A DNA stretch of 64,000 nucleotides from NCBI RefSeq assembly GCF_038957035.1, contig NZ_CP152412.1:744001-808000 (forward strand), given 5' to 3'. Position 1 is the first letter of the stretch, and each line of letters opens with the position of its first letter. A program made the position numbers and the translations under genes. Origin of the DNA: Bradyrhizobium sp. B097. Its GTDB lineage: Bacteria; Pseudomonadota; Alphaproteobacteria; Rhizobiales; Xanthobacteraceae. Shown one piece after another: positions 38,153 through 46,422 of the stretch. The notes beneath the pieces were generated by a model that did not search any database, was not told where the DNA came from, and saw nothing but the letters and a program-made list of their open reading frames with translations.

Positions 38153-38185
38153 GTGGTTATGGGCCCCGGCCTTCGCCGGGGCGAC
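38153..38185 (-). repeat. 33-bp repeat, right (inverted) copy flanking the GIY-YIG gene
   Basis: GTGGTTATGGG...CGGGGCGAC is the exact reverse complement of 37789-37821 (33 of 33). Sequence identity stops abruptly at both edges. It lies upstream of the nuclease start. Confidence 0.92.
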
Positions 38186-38303
38186 GCCCATGAAGGGCAT
38201 CAGAACGAATTAAGAACACTTTAGCAAGTCTTTGATATATCATTGTGATTCGGCGCCTGCGCCGACACAATATCTATGGTCTCTCAGTCTCCGCGAGGAC
38301 TAC

Positions 38304-38735
38304 ATGTCCACCATCGCCTTTGATCAATTCGCTCTGACCCGGATTGCCGATTTCGCGCGGTCGCTGTCGCGGCTGCACCAGGCCTCGCGGCGCCAGCCGA
38401 TCGATGATGACCAGCTCGACCGCGAGTTCAACGCGGTCTGCATGTCGATCTGGGGCTACACCACGGATGACTTCAGCGACGAGCTGTTCTCGAACGAGGA
38501 TCACGCTTGGCTCGACTCGCTCGATGAGGCGCATGCGCGCATCTTCGCCGGCGAGCAGGGTTACGACCTGGTCGACGATCACGGCATGCTGACGGACTGG
38601 TGGGGCTATTGCTGGATGATCCTCGCCGAGAAGCGCGGCCTCCTCAACCCGGAGAACCGCGCCGCCGCGCGGGCCGCGATCGAGGAGAAATACATGGCCG
38701 CGCCGAACGTGATCGGCGTGATCGTGGCGCGGTAG
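38304..38735 (+). CDS. Conserved hypothetical soluble protein
   Basis: A 143-aa protein, acidic and helical, without signal peptide or membrane span. Notable segments are SIWGYTTDDFSDELFSNEDH and DWWGYCWMILAEKRGLL. I do not recognise a family. ATG 38304 follows GAGGAC at good spacing; upstream is an AT-rich stretch (CTTTGATATATCATTG) that may be its promoter. It is flanked by repeats on both sides and seems to be monocistronic. Confidence 0.65.
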   Translation: MSTIAFDQFALTRIADFARSLSRLHQASRRQPIDDDQLDREFNAVCMSIWGYTTDDFSDELFSNEDHAWLDSLDEAHARIFAGEQGYDLVDDHGMLTDWWGYCWMILAEKRGLLNPENRAAARAAIEEKYMAAPNVIGVIVAR

Positions 38736-38748
38736 CAATTTGTGACAG

Positions 38749-38831
38749 CGTCATTCCGGGGCGCCTCGAAGAGGCGAACCTGGAATCTCGAGATTCCGGG
38801 TCTGGTGCTTACGCACCATCCCGGAATGACG
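38749..38831. repeat. Palindromic repeat CGTCATTCCGGGG..CCCGGAATGACG
   Basis: Outer arms CGTCATTCCGGG / CCCGGAATGACG with an inner GGAATCTCGAGATTCC dyad. The same family is at 63102-63245. It lies between convergent genes and just beyond the DUF2865 stop. Confidence 0.82.
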
Positions 38832-38841
38832 GCTTGCGCCG

Positions 38842-39639
38842 TCAGTTCGCCTCGGCCCGCTTGGCAGGCTTGGCGGCATGGCCCTTCGGCACCACCGAAG
38901 CTGGCGCCGACGGCGCCACATCGCGGCTGGTTTCCGGCAGCGGTGCGTCGCTGGCGATCTCGGCGCTGACGGGCGCGACCTTCATTTCGCCGAGCCGCGC
39001 GCGGACTGCCGCGGTCAACCCGGGATAGGAGGCGATCGGCGTGAAGTCGAACGACTGCTCGTTGCCGACGCGAACGCCGGTATAGGCGACGAGGCCGTCG
39101 GTGGTTGCGATCACGTCGCCGGCCTTCAGCGAGGCATCGAGCGCGAGGTCGACCGGCGCGAGCCCGGCCGGGTCGCGGCCGTTGCAGGTGCAGTCGGCGC
39201 GCAGCGCCTTGCGATAGGCGAAGGCGTTCTCACTGTCGGCGTAGCGCTCGCCCGTGGTCGATGCCGAGCTGTCGATATGGCTGCCGTAATAGACCTTGGT
39301 CGCGCTCGCGGGACAGAACGCCTGGCAGAGCTGCGCCGGCGTCGCGTTGCCGCGCATCGTCAGCGGGAAATACTTGCCGTCGCAGCTGCGCACGCAATAG
39401 GCCGGTCCGGAACCGGCCACGCGCGGCGCCGAGACCGGTGCGGACGACTGCCGTTCCGGCTGCTGGTTGAGGCCGAACGGATCGGCGAAGAAATTGGCTT
39501 GCGGCGGGGCCTGCCGGCCCTGCTGCTTCTGGGAACCGCCGAAGAAGAAATCGAACAGCCCTTCGGCCGAGACGGGGGCGGGCACGACCAGGACGGAACC
39601 CGCAAACGCAGCGGCGGCAAGCATCACGCGGCGCCGCAT
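38842..39639 (-). CDS. DUF2865-family exported protein
   Basis: A 265-aa protein with a signal peptide (MRRRVMLAAAAFAG...VSAEG). The DUF2865 core carries YCVRSCDGKYFPL and LCQAFCPASATKVYYG, with cysteines likely forming disulphides, and a third Cys pair in ADCTCNG. The C-terminal 50 residues are Ala/Pro/Lys-rich. Family function is unknown; a periplasmic or outer-envelope role is inferred from export. ATG 39639 gives the signal peptide directly; the longer frame from 39894 reads back into a repeat. Confidence 0.82.
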   Translation of the reverse strand: MRRRVMLAAAAFAGSVLVVPAPVSAEGLFDFFFGGSQKQQGRQAPPQANFFADPFGLNQQPERQSSAPVSAPRVAGSGPAYCVRSCDGKYFPLTMRGNATPAQLCQAFCPASATKVYYGSHIDSSASTTGERYADSENAFAYRKALRADCTCNGRDPAGLAPVDLALDASLKAGDVIATTDGLVAYTGVRVGNEQSFDFTPIASYPGLTAAVRARLGEMKVAPVSAEIASDAPLPETSRDVAPSAPASVVPKGHAAKPAKRAEAN

Positions 39640-39807
39640 GCGCCGATCACTCAACTCTGTACGCAACGCCAACTCCACCCGACGCGCCTCGCCGCGGCGA
39701 CAAGGTGCCCCGGCGGCTTCACCATAGTGCCGGATGGTAAACGAGCGATTGATTGGGGGTGACTGCGTCACAGGAAGGCGAGGTCGCGCAATTTCCTCTT
39801 CAGCTTC

Positions 39808-39982
39808 CTCGTCACCTCGCCCCGCCTGCGGGGAGAGGTCGGATCGCATCGCAAGATGCGATCCGGGTGAGGGGGTACAGGTCCCACGGCGCACACGACT
39901 CGCGGAAGCAGCTCCTCACCCCAGCCCTCCAAGAGCGAGCTTCGCTCGTCTCGACCCCGTAAGAACGGGGCGAGGGAGAAGA
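39808..39982. repeat. Complex palindromic intergenic repeat
   Basis: CTCGCCCCGCCTGCGGGGAGAGG with GGATCGCATCGCAAGATGCGATCC and a closing CCCCGTAAGAACGGGGCGAGGG. It belongs to the gene-end CTCTCCC..GGGAGAG class seen at 16982 and 41423. It fills most of the space between the DUF2865 and pyrE genes. Confidence 0.65.
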
Positions 39983-39987
39983 GACCT

Positions 39988-40551
39988 TCAATCCTTCAGG
40001 AACTCGCCGGCCTTGTACAGCGCGCGGAACGGCAGGCCGGCTTCGGCGAATGTCTCGGTCGCGCCTTCCTCGCGGTCGACCATGGTGAAGACCAGCGCGA
40101 TCTCGCCGCCGGCCTCGCGCACGGCTTCCACAGCCTTCAGCGCGGAGCCGCCGGTCGTGGTGACGTCCTCGACGATCACGATGCGCTTGCCCGCCAGGCT
40201 CTCGCCCTTGGCGAGCCCTTCGACCGCGAGCCGCGCGCCGTGCTCCTTCGGCTTCTTGCGCACGAAGAAGGCAGCGATCGGATGACCCTTCAGCCATGAC
40301 AGCTGTGCAATCGCGCCGGCGAGCGGCACCGCGCCCATCTCGAGCCCGCCGACGAAATCGAGCCGGTCGTCCTTCAGCGCCTCATAGGTGAGCTCGGCGA
40401 GCAGCGCGGCGCCTTCGGGATCGAGCATCGTCGGCTTCAGGTTGAAGTAGAAATCGCTCTTGCGGCCCGACGCCAAGGTGATCTCGCCGCGGCCGAACGA
40501 ACGCTTGCGGATGATCTCGGCGAGGCGGGCGCGGGAGGCTGATTTGGACAA
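39988..40551 (-). CDS. pyrE: Orotate phosphoribosyltransferase
   Basis: A 187-aa type I phosphoribosyltransferase making OMP from orotate and PRPP in pyrimidine synthesis. The PRPP-binding motif [16 protein letters not shown] is intact and the catalytic lysine region [12 protein letters not shown] is present. Length suits the alphaproteobacterial form. It stands alone; pyrC is not adjacent. It ends 6 bp beyond the repeat at 39808-39982 and is divergent from the glutathione-transferase gene. Confidence 0.95.
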   Translation of the reverse strand: MSKSASRARLAEIIRKRSFGRGEITLASGRKSDFYFNLKPTMLDPEGAALLAELTYEALKDDRLDFVGGLEMGAVPLAGAIAQLSWLKGHPIAAFFVRKKPKEHGARLAVEGLAKGESLAGKRIVIVEDVTTTGGSALKAVEAVREAGGEIALVFTMVDREEGATETFAEAGLPFRALYKAGEFLKD

Positions 40552-40774
40552 AGGCTTTTTCCCTTGAGGGGTTCTTGGGGGTTTGAGGCGGCCGGCAATC
40601 TATCGGCGGTCTGGCGCACATTCCAGCGGGTAAATCCCGCCGTCAACAGTGCCCGCGCCGCCATTTCAGCGCAGCCGCGTGCGGAAAGCGCGGTTGTGCG
40701 GCCGTTCCAATCCCCGTAAGCAGGCGCCAAAGACTCGCAAAACGCTCGGCCAAACATTTGCACGGGAAGCGGAA

Positions 40775-41401
40775 ATGACCATCGAGCTGCACACCTGGAA
40801 CACCCCCAACGGCCGCAAGATCTCGGTGGCGCTGGAGGAAATGGGGCTGCCCTACAAGGTGATCCCGGTGAATATCGGCAAGGGCGAGCAGATGGCGCCC
40901 GCGTTCCTGGCGATCAGCCCGAACAACAAGATCCCGGCGATCGTCGATCCGGATGGTCCCGGCGGCAAGCCGGTCAGCATCTTCGAGTCCGGCGCGATCC
41001 TGCTCTATCTCGGCGAGAAGACCGGCAAGTTCCTGCCGAAACCGCTGGCCGAGCGGATCCCAGTCTATGAGTGGCTGATGTGGCAGATGGGCGGTTTCGG
41101 CCCGATGCCGGGCCAGGTGCACCATTTCATCGCGCTGGACAACGAGCAGGACCGCGCTTACGGCCTGAAGCGCTACATGGCCGAGACGCGGCGGCTCTAC
41201 GGCGTGTTGGACCGCCGGCTGGATGGCCGCGACTTCGTCGCCGGCGATCTGTCGGTGGCCGATTTCGCCATCCTCGGCTGGGCCTGGCGCCATCCGCGCC
41301 ACAAGGTCGAGCTGGCCGACTTCCCCAACGTCAAGCGCTGGTACGAGACGCTGATGGCCCGCCCGGCGACGAAGCGGGGCATGGAGGCGAAGCTGGATTG
41401 A
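40775..41401 (+). CDS. Glutathione S-transferase family protein (nu/Ure2-like)
   Basis: A 208-aa cytoplasmic GST. The thioredoxin-fold N-domain begins TIELHTWNTPNGRKISVALE and includes NNKIPAIVDPDG and the glutathione gamma-glutamyl contact FESGAILLYLGEKTG; the helical C-domain ends with VKRWYETLMARPA. The TPNGRK segment with an Asn at the first active position is typical of the YghU/YfcG (nu-class, disulphide-bond oxidoreductase) group. ATG 40775 chosen from the GGAAGC leader. Convergent with the LysE gene across a palindromic repeat. Confidence 0.9.
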   Translation: MTIELHTWNTPNGRKISVALEEMGLPYKVIPVNIGKGEQMAPAFLAISPNNKIPAIVDPDGPGGKPVSIFESGAILLYLGEKTGKFLPKPLAERIPVYEWLMWQMGGFGPMPGQVHHFIALDNEQDRAYGLKRYMAETRRLYGVLDRRLDGRDFVAGDLSVADFAILGWAWRHPRHKVELADFPNVKRWYETLMARPATKRGMEAKLD

Positions 41402-41422
41402 GACGTGGTGACTGCACTCTTC

Positions 41423-41563
41423 CCTTCTCCCCTTGTGGGAGAAGGTGGCGCGAAGCGCCGGATGAGGGGTTGTCTCCGCGAGTGAGCTCGTGGAGAGAGA
41501 CCCCTCACCCGGCTTCATCTCGCTCCGCTCGATTTCGCCACCCTCTCCCACAAGGGGAGAGGG
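41423..41563. repeat. Long palindromic intergenic repeat
   Basis: Outer arms CCTTCTCCCCTTGTGGGAGA and CTCTCCCACAAGGGGAGAGG, with GCGAAGCGCC and CTCACCCGG inner parts. It lies between two convergent genes (gst and lysE), where it could act as a bidirectional terminator-like hairpin. Confidence 0.78.
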
Positions 41564-41569
41564 TACTTC

Positions 41570-42205
41570 CTAGGCCCGCCGTGCCTCGAGCGCCATCTTC
41601 ATCGCGAGTCCCGCGAGCACCGTGCCCATCAGCCAGCGCTGCACCAAAAGCCAGGTCGGGCGGGTGCCGAGGAACACGGCGATCGAGCCGGCGGCGAGCG
41701 CGATCATCGCATTGACGCTGACGCTGATCACGATCTGGATCGAGCCGAGCGCGAGCGACTGCGTCAGCACGCTGGCGCCGGCGGGATCGATGAACTGCGG
41801 CAGCAGCGCGAGATAAAGCATCGCGATCTTCGGGTTCAGGAGATTGGTAATGAAGCCCATCGCAAACAGTTTGCGCGGGCCGTCGACCTTCAGCGCCTTG
41901 ACCTGGAATGGCGAGCGGCCGCCGGGCTTAAGCGCCTGCCACGCCAGCCAGAGCAGATAGGCGGCGCCGGCGAAACGCAGCGCGTCATAGGCGTAGGGAA
42001 TTGCAAACAGCAACGCGGTGATGCCGAACGCCGCGCACAGCATGTAGAACACGAAGCCGAGCGCCACGCCGCCGAGCGAGACGATGCCGGCCGCCGGACC
42101 CTGCGTGATCGAGCGCGAGATCAGATACATCATGTTCGGCCCTGGTGTCAGCACCATGCCGAAGCAGACGAGCGCAAAGCCGAGCAACGCGGATGTGTGG
42201 GGCAT
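41570..42205 (-). CDS. LysE/RhtB-family amino-acid exporter
   Basis: A 211-aa inner-membrane exporter with about six helices. The N-terminal signature GMVLTPGPNMMYLISRS is diagnostic, and GFITNLLNPKIAMLYLALLPQF lies between helices 3 and 4. Family members export lysine, homoserine, threonine or related compounds; substrate cannot be assigned. ATG 42205 was chosen because it begins the first helix; upstream in-frame sequence is repeat. No LysG-type regulator is adjacent. Confidence 0.9.
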   Translation of the reverse strand: MPHTSALLGFALVCFGMVLTPGPNMMYLISRSITQGPAAGIVSLGGVALGFVFYMLCAAFGITALLFAIPYAYDALRFAGAAYLLWLAWQALKPGGRSPFQVKALKVDGPRKLFAMGFITNLLNPKIAMLYLALLPQFIDPAGASVLTQSLALGSIQIVISVSVNAMIALAAGSIAVFLGTRPTWLLVQRWLMGTVLAGLAMKMALEARRA

Positions 42206-42310
42206 GGTGGATCTCGCAAGGGATACACGCACTTCTAGCGTGTCATCCGCCGCGCGGCCATGTTGGAATTGCTCTCGGAGCAATGTGGCGGCGAGCGAGA
42301 TGCGAGGGCT

Positions 42311-42450
42311 CCCTCTCCCGCTTGCGGGGGAGGGCGGGGTGGGGGTGTCTCCGCGCAGAATCTTTGAGCGGAGAGAGCCCCCACCCGCCACGCTCCGGAC
42401 GACGCTTCGCGTCGCTCGTCGCGTCGGCCTCCCCCGCAAGCGGGAGAGGC
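42311..42450. repeat. Long palindromic intergenic repeat
   Basis: CTCCCTCTCCCGCTTGCGGG and the matching CCCCCGCAAGCGGGAGAGGC border GGGGTGGGGGTGTCTCCGCG / CGGAGAGAGCCCCCACCCG. It separates the LysE start from the polA stop. Confidence 0.78.
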
Positions 42451-42458
42451 GAAGAAAG

Positions 42459-45400
42459 CTAATGCGCCTCGTCCCAGTTGTTCGCGGCACGGGCATCGAC
42501 CTGCAGCGGCAGCGACAGGATCACCGCCGGGAACGGCGCGTCCTGCATCACCTTCTGCACCACCGGCAGCGTCGCCGCGACCTCGTTGTCGGGCACCTCG
42601 AAGATCAATTCGTCATGCACTTGCAGCAGCATCTGCGCCGAGAGCTTCTTCTCGGCGAGTGTGTCCTCGACCCGGATCATGGCGCGGCGGATGATGTCGG
42701 CCGCGGTGCCCTGCAAGCGCGCGTTGATCGAGGCGCGTTCGTTGAAGGCGCGCACCGAGGCGTTGGACGCCTTGATGTCGGGGTAGTAGCACTTGCGGCC
42801 GAACAGCGTCGTCACATAGCCGTTGCGGCGGCAGAAGTCCTTGGTCTCGTCCATATAGGCGCGGATACCCGGGAAGCGCTCGAAATACTTCTTGATGTAG
42901 GCGGAGGCTTCCTCGCGCGCGATGCCGAGCTGGTTGGCGAGGCCGAACGCCGAGATGCCGTAGATGATGCCGAAATTGATCGCCTTGGCGCGGCGGCGCA
43001 CCTCGCTCGGCATGTCCTTGATCGGCACGCCGAACATTTCGGAAGCCGTCATCGCGTGAATGTCGAGCCCGTCGCGGAACGCCTGGCGCAGCACCGGCAC
43101 GTCGGCGATCTCGGCGAGCAGCCGCAATTCGATCTGGGAGTAATCGGCCGACACCAGCTTGTGGCCGGGCGTTGCGATGAAGGCGCGGCGGATCTTGCGG
43201 CCGTCCTCGGTACGAACAGGGATGTTCTGCAAATTCGGCTCGTTCGACGACAACCGGCCTGTCGTGGTCGCAGCCAGCGCGTAGGTCGTGTGCACGCGAT
43301 GGGTCTGCGGGTTGACATAGTTCGGCAGCGCGTCGGTGTAGGTCGATTTCAGCTTCGAGACCTGGCGCCACTCCAGGATCTTCTTCGGGAAGTCGTGGCC
43401 CTGCTCGGCGAGATCGTCGAGCACCTGCGCGGTGGTCGACCAGGCGCCGGTCTTGGTCTTGGTGCCGCCGGGCAATCCCATCTTGCCGAAGATGATGTCG
43501 CCGATCTGTTTCGGACTGCCGACATTGACCGGCTCGCCGGCGATCTCCTGGATCTCGGCCTCGACGCGGGCCGCGGTCTGGGCGAAATCGCCCGACAGCC
43601 GCGACAGCACCTGGCGGTCGATCGAGATGCCGCGACGCTCCATCCGCGCCAGCACCGAGACCAGCGGCCGCTCCAGCGTCTCGTAGACCGTCGTCATCCG
43701 CTCGGCGACGAGGCGCGGCTTCAGCACCCGCCACAGCCTCAGGATCAGGTCGGCGCTTTCGGCCGCGTATTCGGTCGCCTTGTCGATCGTGACCTGATCG
43801 AAGGTCAGCTTGCCCTTGCCGCTGCCGACGAGGCCGCCGTAGCTGACGACGGCATGCCCGAACCAACGCTCGGCGAGCGCCTCCAGCGCATGCGAGCCGC
43901 GGCCGGCATCGAGCGCGTAGGACATCAGCTGGGCGTCATCGATGTTGCGCAGCGTGACGCCGTGCTGCGCCAAGGTCACCGAGGTGAACTTGACGTTGAA
44001 GCCGACCTTCTGGATGCCGGTGGACTCCAGCAGCGGCCTCAAGGCCTTCAGTGCGTCGGCGGTCTTGATCTGCCCGGGCGCGAGGCCCGCATCGAACAGC
44101 CCGGCGCCGCCACCGGCCTGCCGGTGGCTGAGCGGGATGTAGCAGGCGTCGTTGGGCGCCACGGCCAGCGCCAGTCCCGACAGCTCGGCCTGCATCGGGT
44201 CAATCGATTCCGACATCGCCTCGATCGCGATGTAGCCGGTGTCGTGCGCGCGCGCGACAAAGGCGTTGAGCTGATCGAGGCTGCCGATTGCCTGATAGGC
44301 CTTGCGATCGAAGCCGGTCTTGCGGATCGCTTCGCCGCGGGCCTCGGCCAGCGTTGCCGGCGTGCCCTTCAGGCTGGAGTTCTTGTCGTCGCGTGCACCG
44401 GTCGGCTTGGCCTTCGGAAGCGGTGCCGCGGCCGATGTCGGTGCGTTGCCCGGCGCCGGCGTCACATCCGATGGCGGCAGCGGCGAGAACACGCTCGCGC
44501 CGCTCTTGTTGCCGGGATCGGCATCGACATTGGCAGGGTCGATCTGCGCATAGTCGGCGACGCGGCGGGTGAGGGTGGAGAACTCCATCGCTTTCAGGAA
44601 GGCGACCAGCCGGCGCGAGTCGGGCTCGTGCACCGCGAGGTCGTCGAGCGGCACGTCGAGATCGACCTTGTCGTCGAGCAGCACGAGCTGGCGCGAGATG
44701 CGCGCCTTCTCGGCGTTCTCGAGCAGCGCTTCGCGCCGCTTCGGCTGCTTGATCTCGCCGGCGCGGAACAGCAGCTGATCGAGATCGCCATACTCGATGA
44801 TCAGCTGCGCGGCGGTCTTGATGCCGATGCCGGGCACGCCGGGCACGTTGTCGGTGGAATCGCCGGCCAGCGCCTGCACCTCGACCACCTTCTCGGGCGG
44901 CACGCCGAATTTCTCGATCACCTCGTCGCGGCCGATGCGGCGATCCTTCATCGTGTCGTACATCACGACCTTGTCGTTGACGAGCTGCATCAGATCCTTG
45001 TCCGATGACACGATCGTCGTGGTCGCGCCGCGCTCGGTGGCGAGCCGCGCATAGGTCGCGATCAGATCGTCGGCCTCGAAGCCGGCCTGCTCGAGACAGG
45101 GCAGCTCGAAGGCGCGCACCGCCTCGCGGATCAGGGCGAATTGCGGGATCAAATCGTCGGGCGCCGGCGGCCGGTGCGCCTTGTAATCGGGATAGAGCTT
45201 GTTGCGGAACGTGATCTCCGACTTGTCGAACACGATCGCCAGATGGGTCGGCCGGTGGTCCTCCGGCATGTCGCGGAGCAGCTTCCACAGCATGTTGCAG
45301 AAGCCGAGCACAGCATTGACCTGCAGCCCGTCGGACTTGCGGTTCAGCGGCGGCAGCGCGTGGTAGGCGCGGAAGATGTAGCCCGAACCATCGACCAGGA

Positions 45401-45512
45401 AGACGTGGTCCCCCTTGGCCGTGGGCTTGCTCGCAACCGGCTTGGCGGCGACGGGCTTGGCTGCGGTCTTCGGGGCGGGCTTGGCGGGGTCTTGGGAGGC
45501 TGTTTTCGGCAT
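42459..45512 (-). CDS. polA: DNA polymerase I with degenerate proofreading site
   Basis: A 1017-aa PolA. The 5'-3' exonuclease (about 35-330) has VDGSGYIFRAYHALPP, VSSDKDLMQLV and DSTDNVPGVPGIG. The polymerase domain is intact: SADYSQIELRLLAEI, RRAKAINFGIIYGIS and LLQVHDELIFEV. The 3'-5' exonuclease fold is present (about 405-600) but its metal ligands are replaced: E431 and M433 where E. coli has D355/E357, T510 for D424 and S586 for D501, so proofreading is probably lost. A Pro/Ala-rich linker (about 330-400) joins the exonuclease modules. It functions in Okazaki-fragment and repair synthesis. Confidence 0.96.
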   Translation of the reverse strand: MPKTASQDPAKPAPKTAAKPVAAKPVASKPTAKGDHVFLVDGSGYIFRAYHALPPLNRKSDGLQVNAVLGFCNMLWKLLRDMPEDHRPTHLAIVFDKSEITFRNKLYPDYKAHRPPAPDDLIPQFALIREAVRAFELPCLEQAGFEADDLIATYARLATERGATTTIVSSDKDLMQLVNDKVVMYDTMKDRRIGRDEVIEKFGVPPEKVVEVQALAGDSTDNVPGVPGIGIKTAAQLIIEYGDLDQLLFRAGEIKQPKRREALLENAEKARISRQLVLLDDKVDLDVPLDDLAVHEPDSRRLVAFLKAMEFSTLTRRVADYAQIDPANVDADPGNKSGASVFSPLPPSDVTPAPGNAPTSAAAPLPKAKPTGARDDKNSSLKGTPATLAEARGEAIRKTGFDRKAYQAIGSLDQLNAFVARAHDTGYIAIEAMSESIDPMQAELSGLALAVAPNDACYIPLSHRQAGGGAGLFDAGLAPGQIKTADALKALRPLLESTGIQKVGFNVKFTSVTLAQHGVTLRNIDDAQLMSYALDAGRGSHALEALAERWFGHAVVSYGGLVGSGKGKLTFDQVTIDKATEYAAESADLILRLWRVLKPRLVAERMTTVYETLERPLVSVLARMERRGISIDRQVLSRLSGDFAQTAARVEAEIQEIAGEPVNVGSPKQIGDIIFGKMGLPGGTKTKTGAWSTTAQVLDDLAEQGHDFPKKILEWRQVSKLKSTYTDALPNYVNPQTHRVHTTYALAATTTGRLSSNEPNLQNIPVRTEDGRKIRRAFIATPGHKLVSADYSQIELRLLAEIADVPVLRQAFRDGLDIHAMTASEMFGVPIKDMPSEVRRRAKAINFGIIYGISAFGLANQLGIAREEASAYIKKYFERFPGIRAYMDETKDFCRRNGYVTTLFGRKCYYPDIKASNASVRAFNERASINARLQGTAADIIRRAMIRVEDTLAEKKLSAQMLLQVHDELIFEVPDNEVAATLPVVQKVMQDAPFPAVILSLPLQVDARAANNWDEAH

Positions 45513-45684
45513 GGCCGAAACTTAGGGATTTTTGCGCGGATTGACAGCCTTAGTGTCGCTGAATCCGCCCGTGCCACACAACGAATTCGATGAATTCGAG
45601 ACGCCGCTTCGCGGCTCCTCCAGCGACAAAGGCGAAGCCTTTGCGCGGGGATGACGGGAACAGCGCCAGGACGACGCCGAGAAG

Positions 45685-46422
45685 CTACGCCTTGTCCCCG
45701 GTCGGCGAGAACAGATAGCCGCCGCCGCGGATGGTCCGGATCACCGACGGCTTGGTCGGGTCGAATTCGATCTTGCGGCGGATGCGCATGATGCGCAGGT
45801 CGACGGCGCGGTCGAAGGCTTCCGCGTCGCGCGCATTGGCCAGTTCCAGCAGCCGCTCGCGCGACAGTACGCGCTTCGGGTTGGCGGCGAACACCTTCAG
45901 CAGGCCGAACTCGGAGGCCGTCAGCGGGTGCTCATTGCCCTCGTCGTCGCGCAGCGCCTGGGCCTCGAGATCGAGCCATTTGGTGCCGAACCGGACCAGT
46001 TGCTCCTTTTCGGCCTTGGCGCTCGCCGATTCCGGCGCGGCAGTCTTGGCGGGCCCGCTCCGCCGCAGCACCGAGCGGATGCGCGCCATCAGCTCGCGCA
46101 GTTCGCATGGCTTTGCCACGTAATCGTCGGCGCCGAGCTCGAGCCCGACGACGCGGTCGATCGGGCTGGCAGTAGCTGTCAGCATGATGACGGGGACGTT
46201 GATCTTGCTCTTGAGGTCGCGAATGATCGACAGACCATCCTCCTCAGGCATGTTGAGGTCCAGCACCACGAGATCGGGCGTGCTGCTCTCGATCTCCTTG
46301 CGCAGGCTCTTGCCGCCATCGCACAGCGTCACGCCGAAGCCGTGCATCTTGAGGTAATCGCCGACCATCTCGCGGGCCGGCGCCTCATCGTCGACGATGA
46401 AGATATGCGGGTTCTGGTTCAT
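45685..46422 (-). CDS. OmpR-family response regulator
   Basis: A 245-aa regulator. The receiver has DDE near residue 11 and phospho-acceptor Asp in LVVLDLNMPEEDG; after an Ala/Lys linker (AAPESASAKAEKE) the winged helix shows LTASEFGLLKVFAANPKRVL and ends TIRGGGYLFSPTGD. The start (46422) overlaps the stop of the preceding kinase by ATGA. The frame is open far upstream, but that part only shadows the kinase gene. It is the output of the operon that begins with a TRAP-type binding protein. Closest in style to TorR-like regulators, though no target is evident. Confidence 0.92.
   Translation of the reverse strand: MNQNPHIFIVDDEAPAREMVGDYLKMHGFGVTLCDGGKSLRKEIESSTPDLVVLDLNMPEEDGLSIIRDLKSKINVPVIMLTATASPIDRVVGLELGADDYVAKPCELRELMARIRSVLRRSGPAKTAAPESASAKAEKEQLVRFGTKWLDLEAQALRDDEGNEHPLTASEFGLLKVFAANPKRVLSRERLLELANARDAEAFDRAVDLRIMRIRRKIEFDPTKPSVIRTIRGGGYLFSPTGDKA

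Noticed and set aside
42084-45008. Open frame of 974 codons on the + strand opposite polA
   Set aside because: Same third-position GC artefact; PolA motifs are all on the minus strand.
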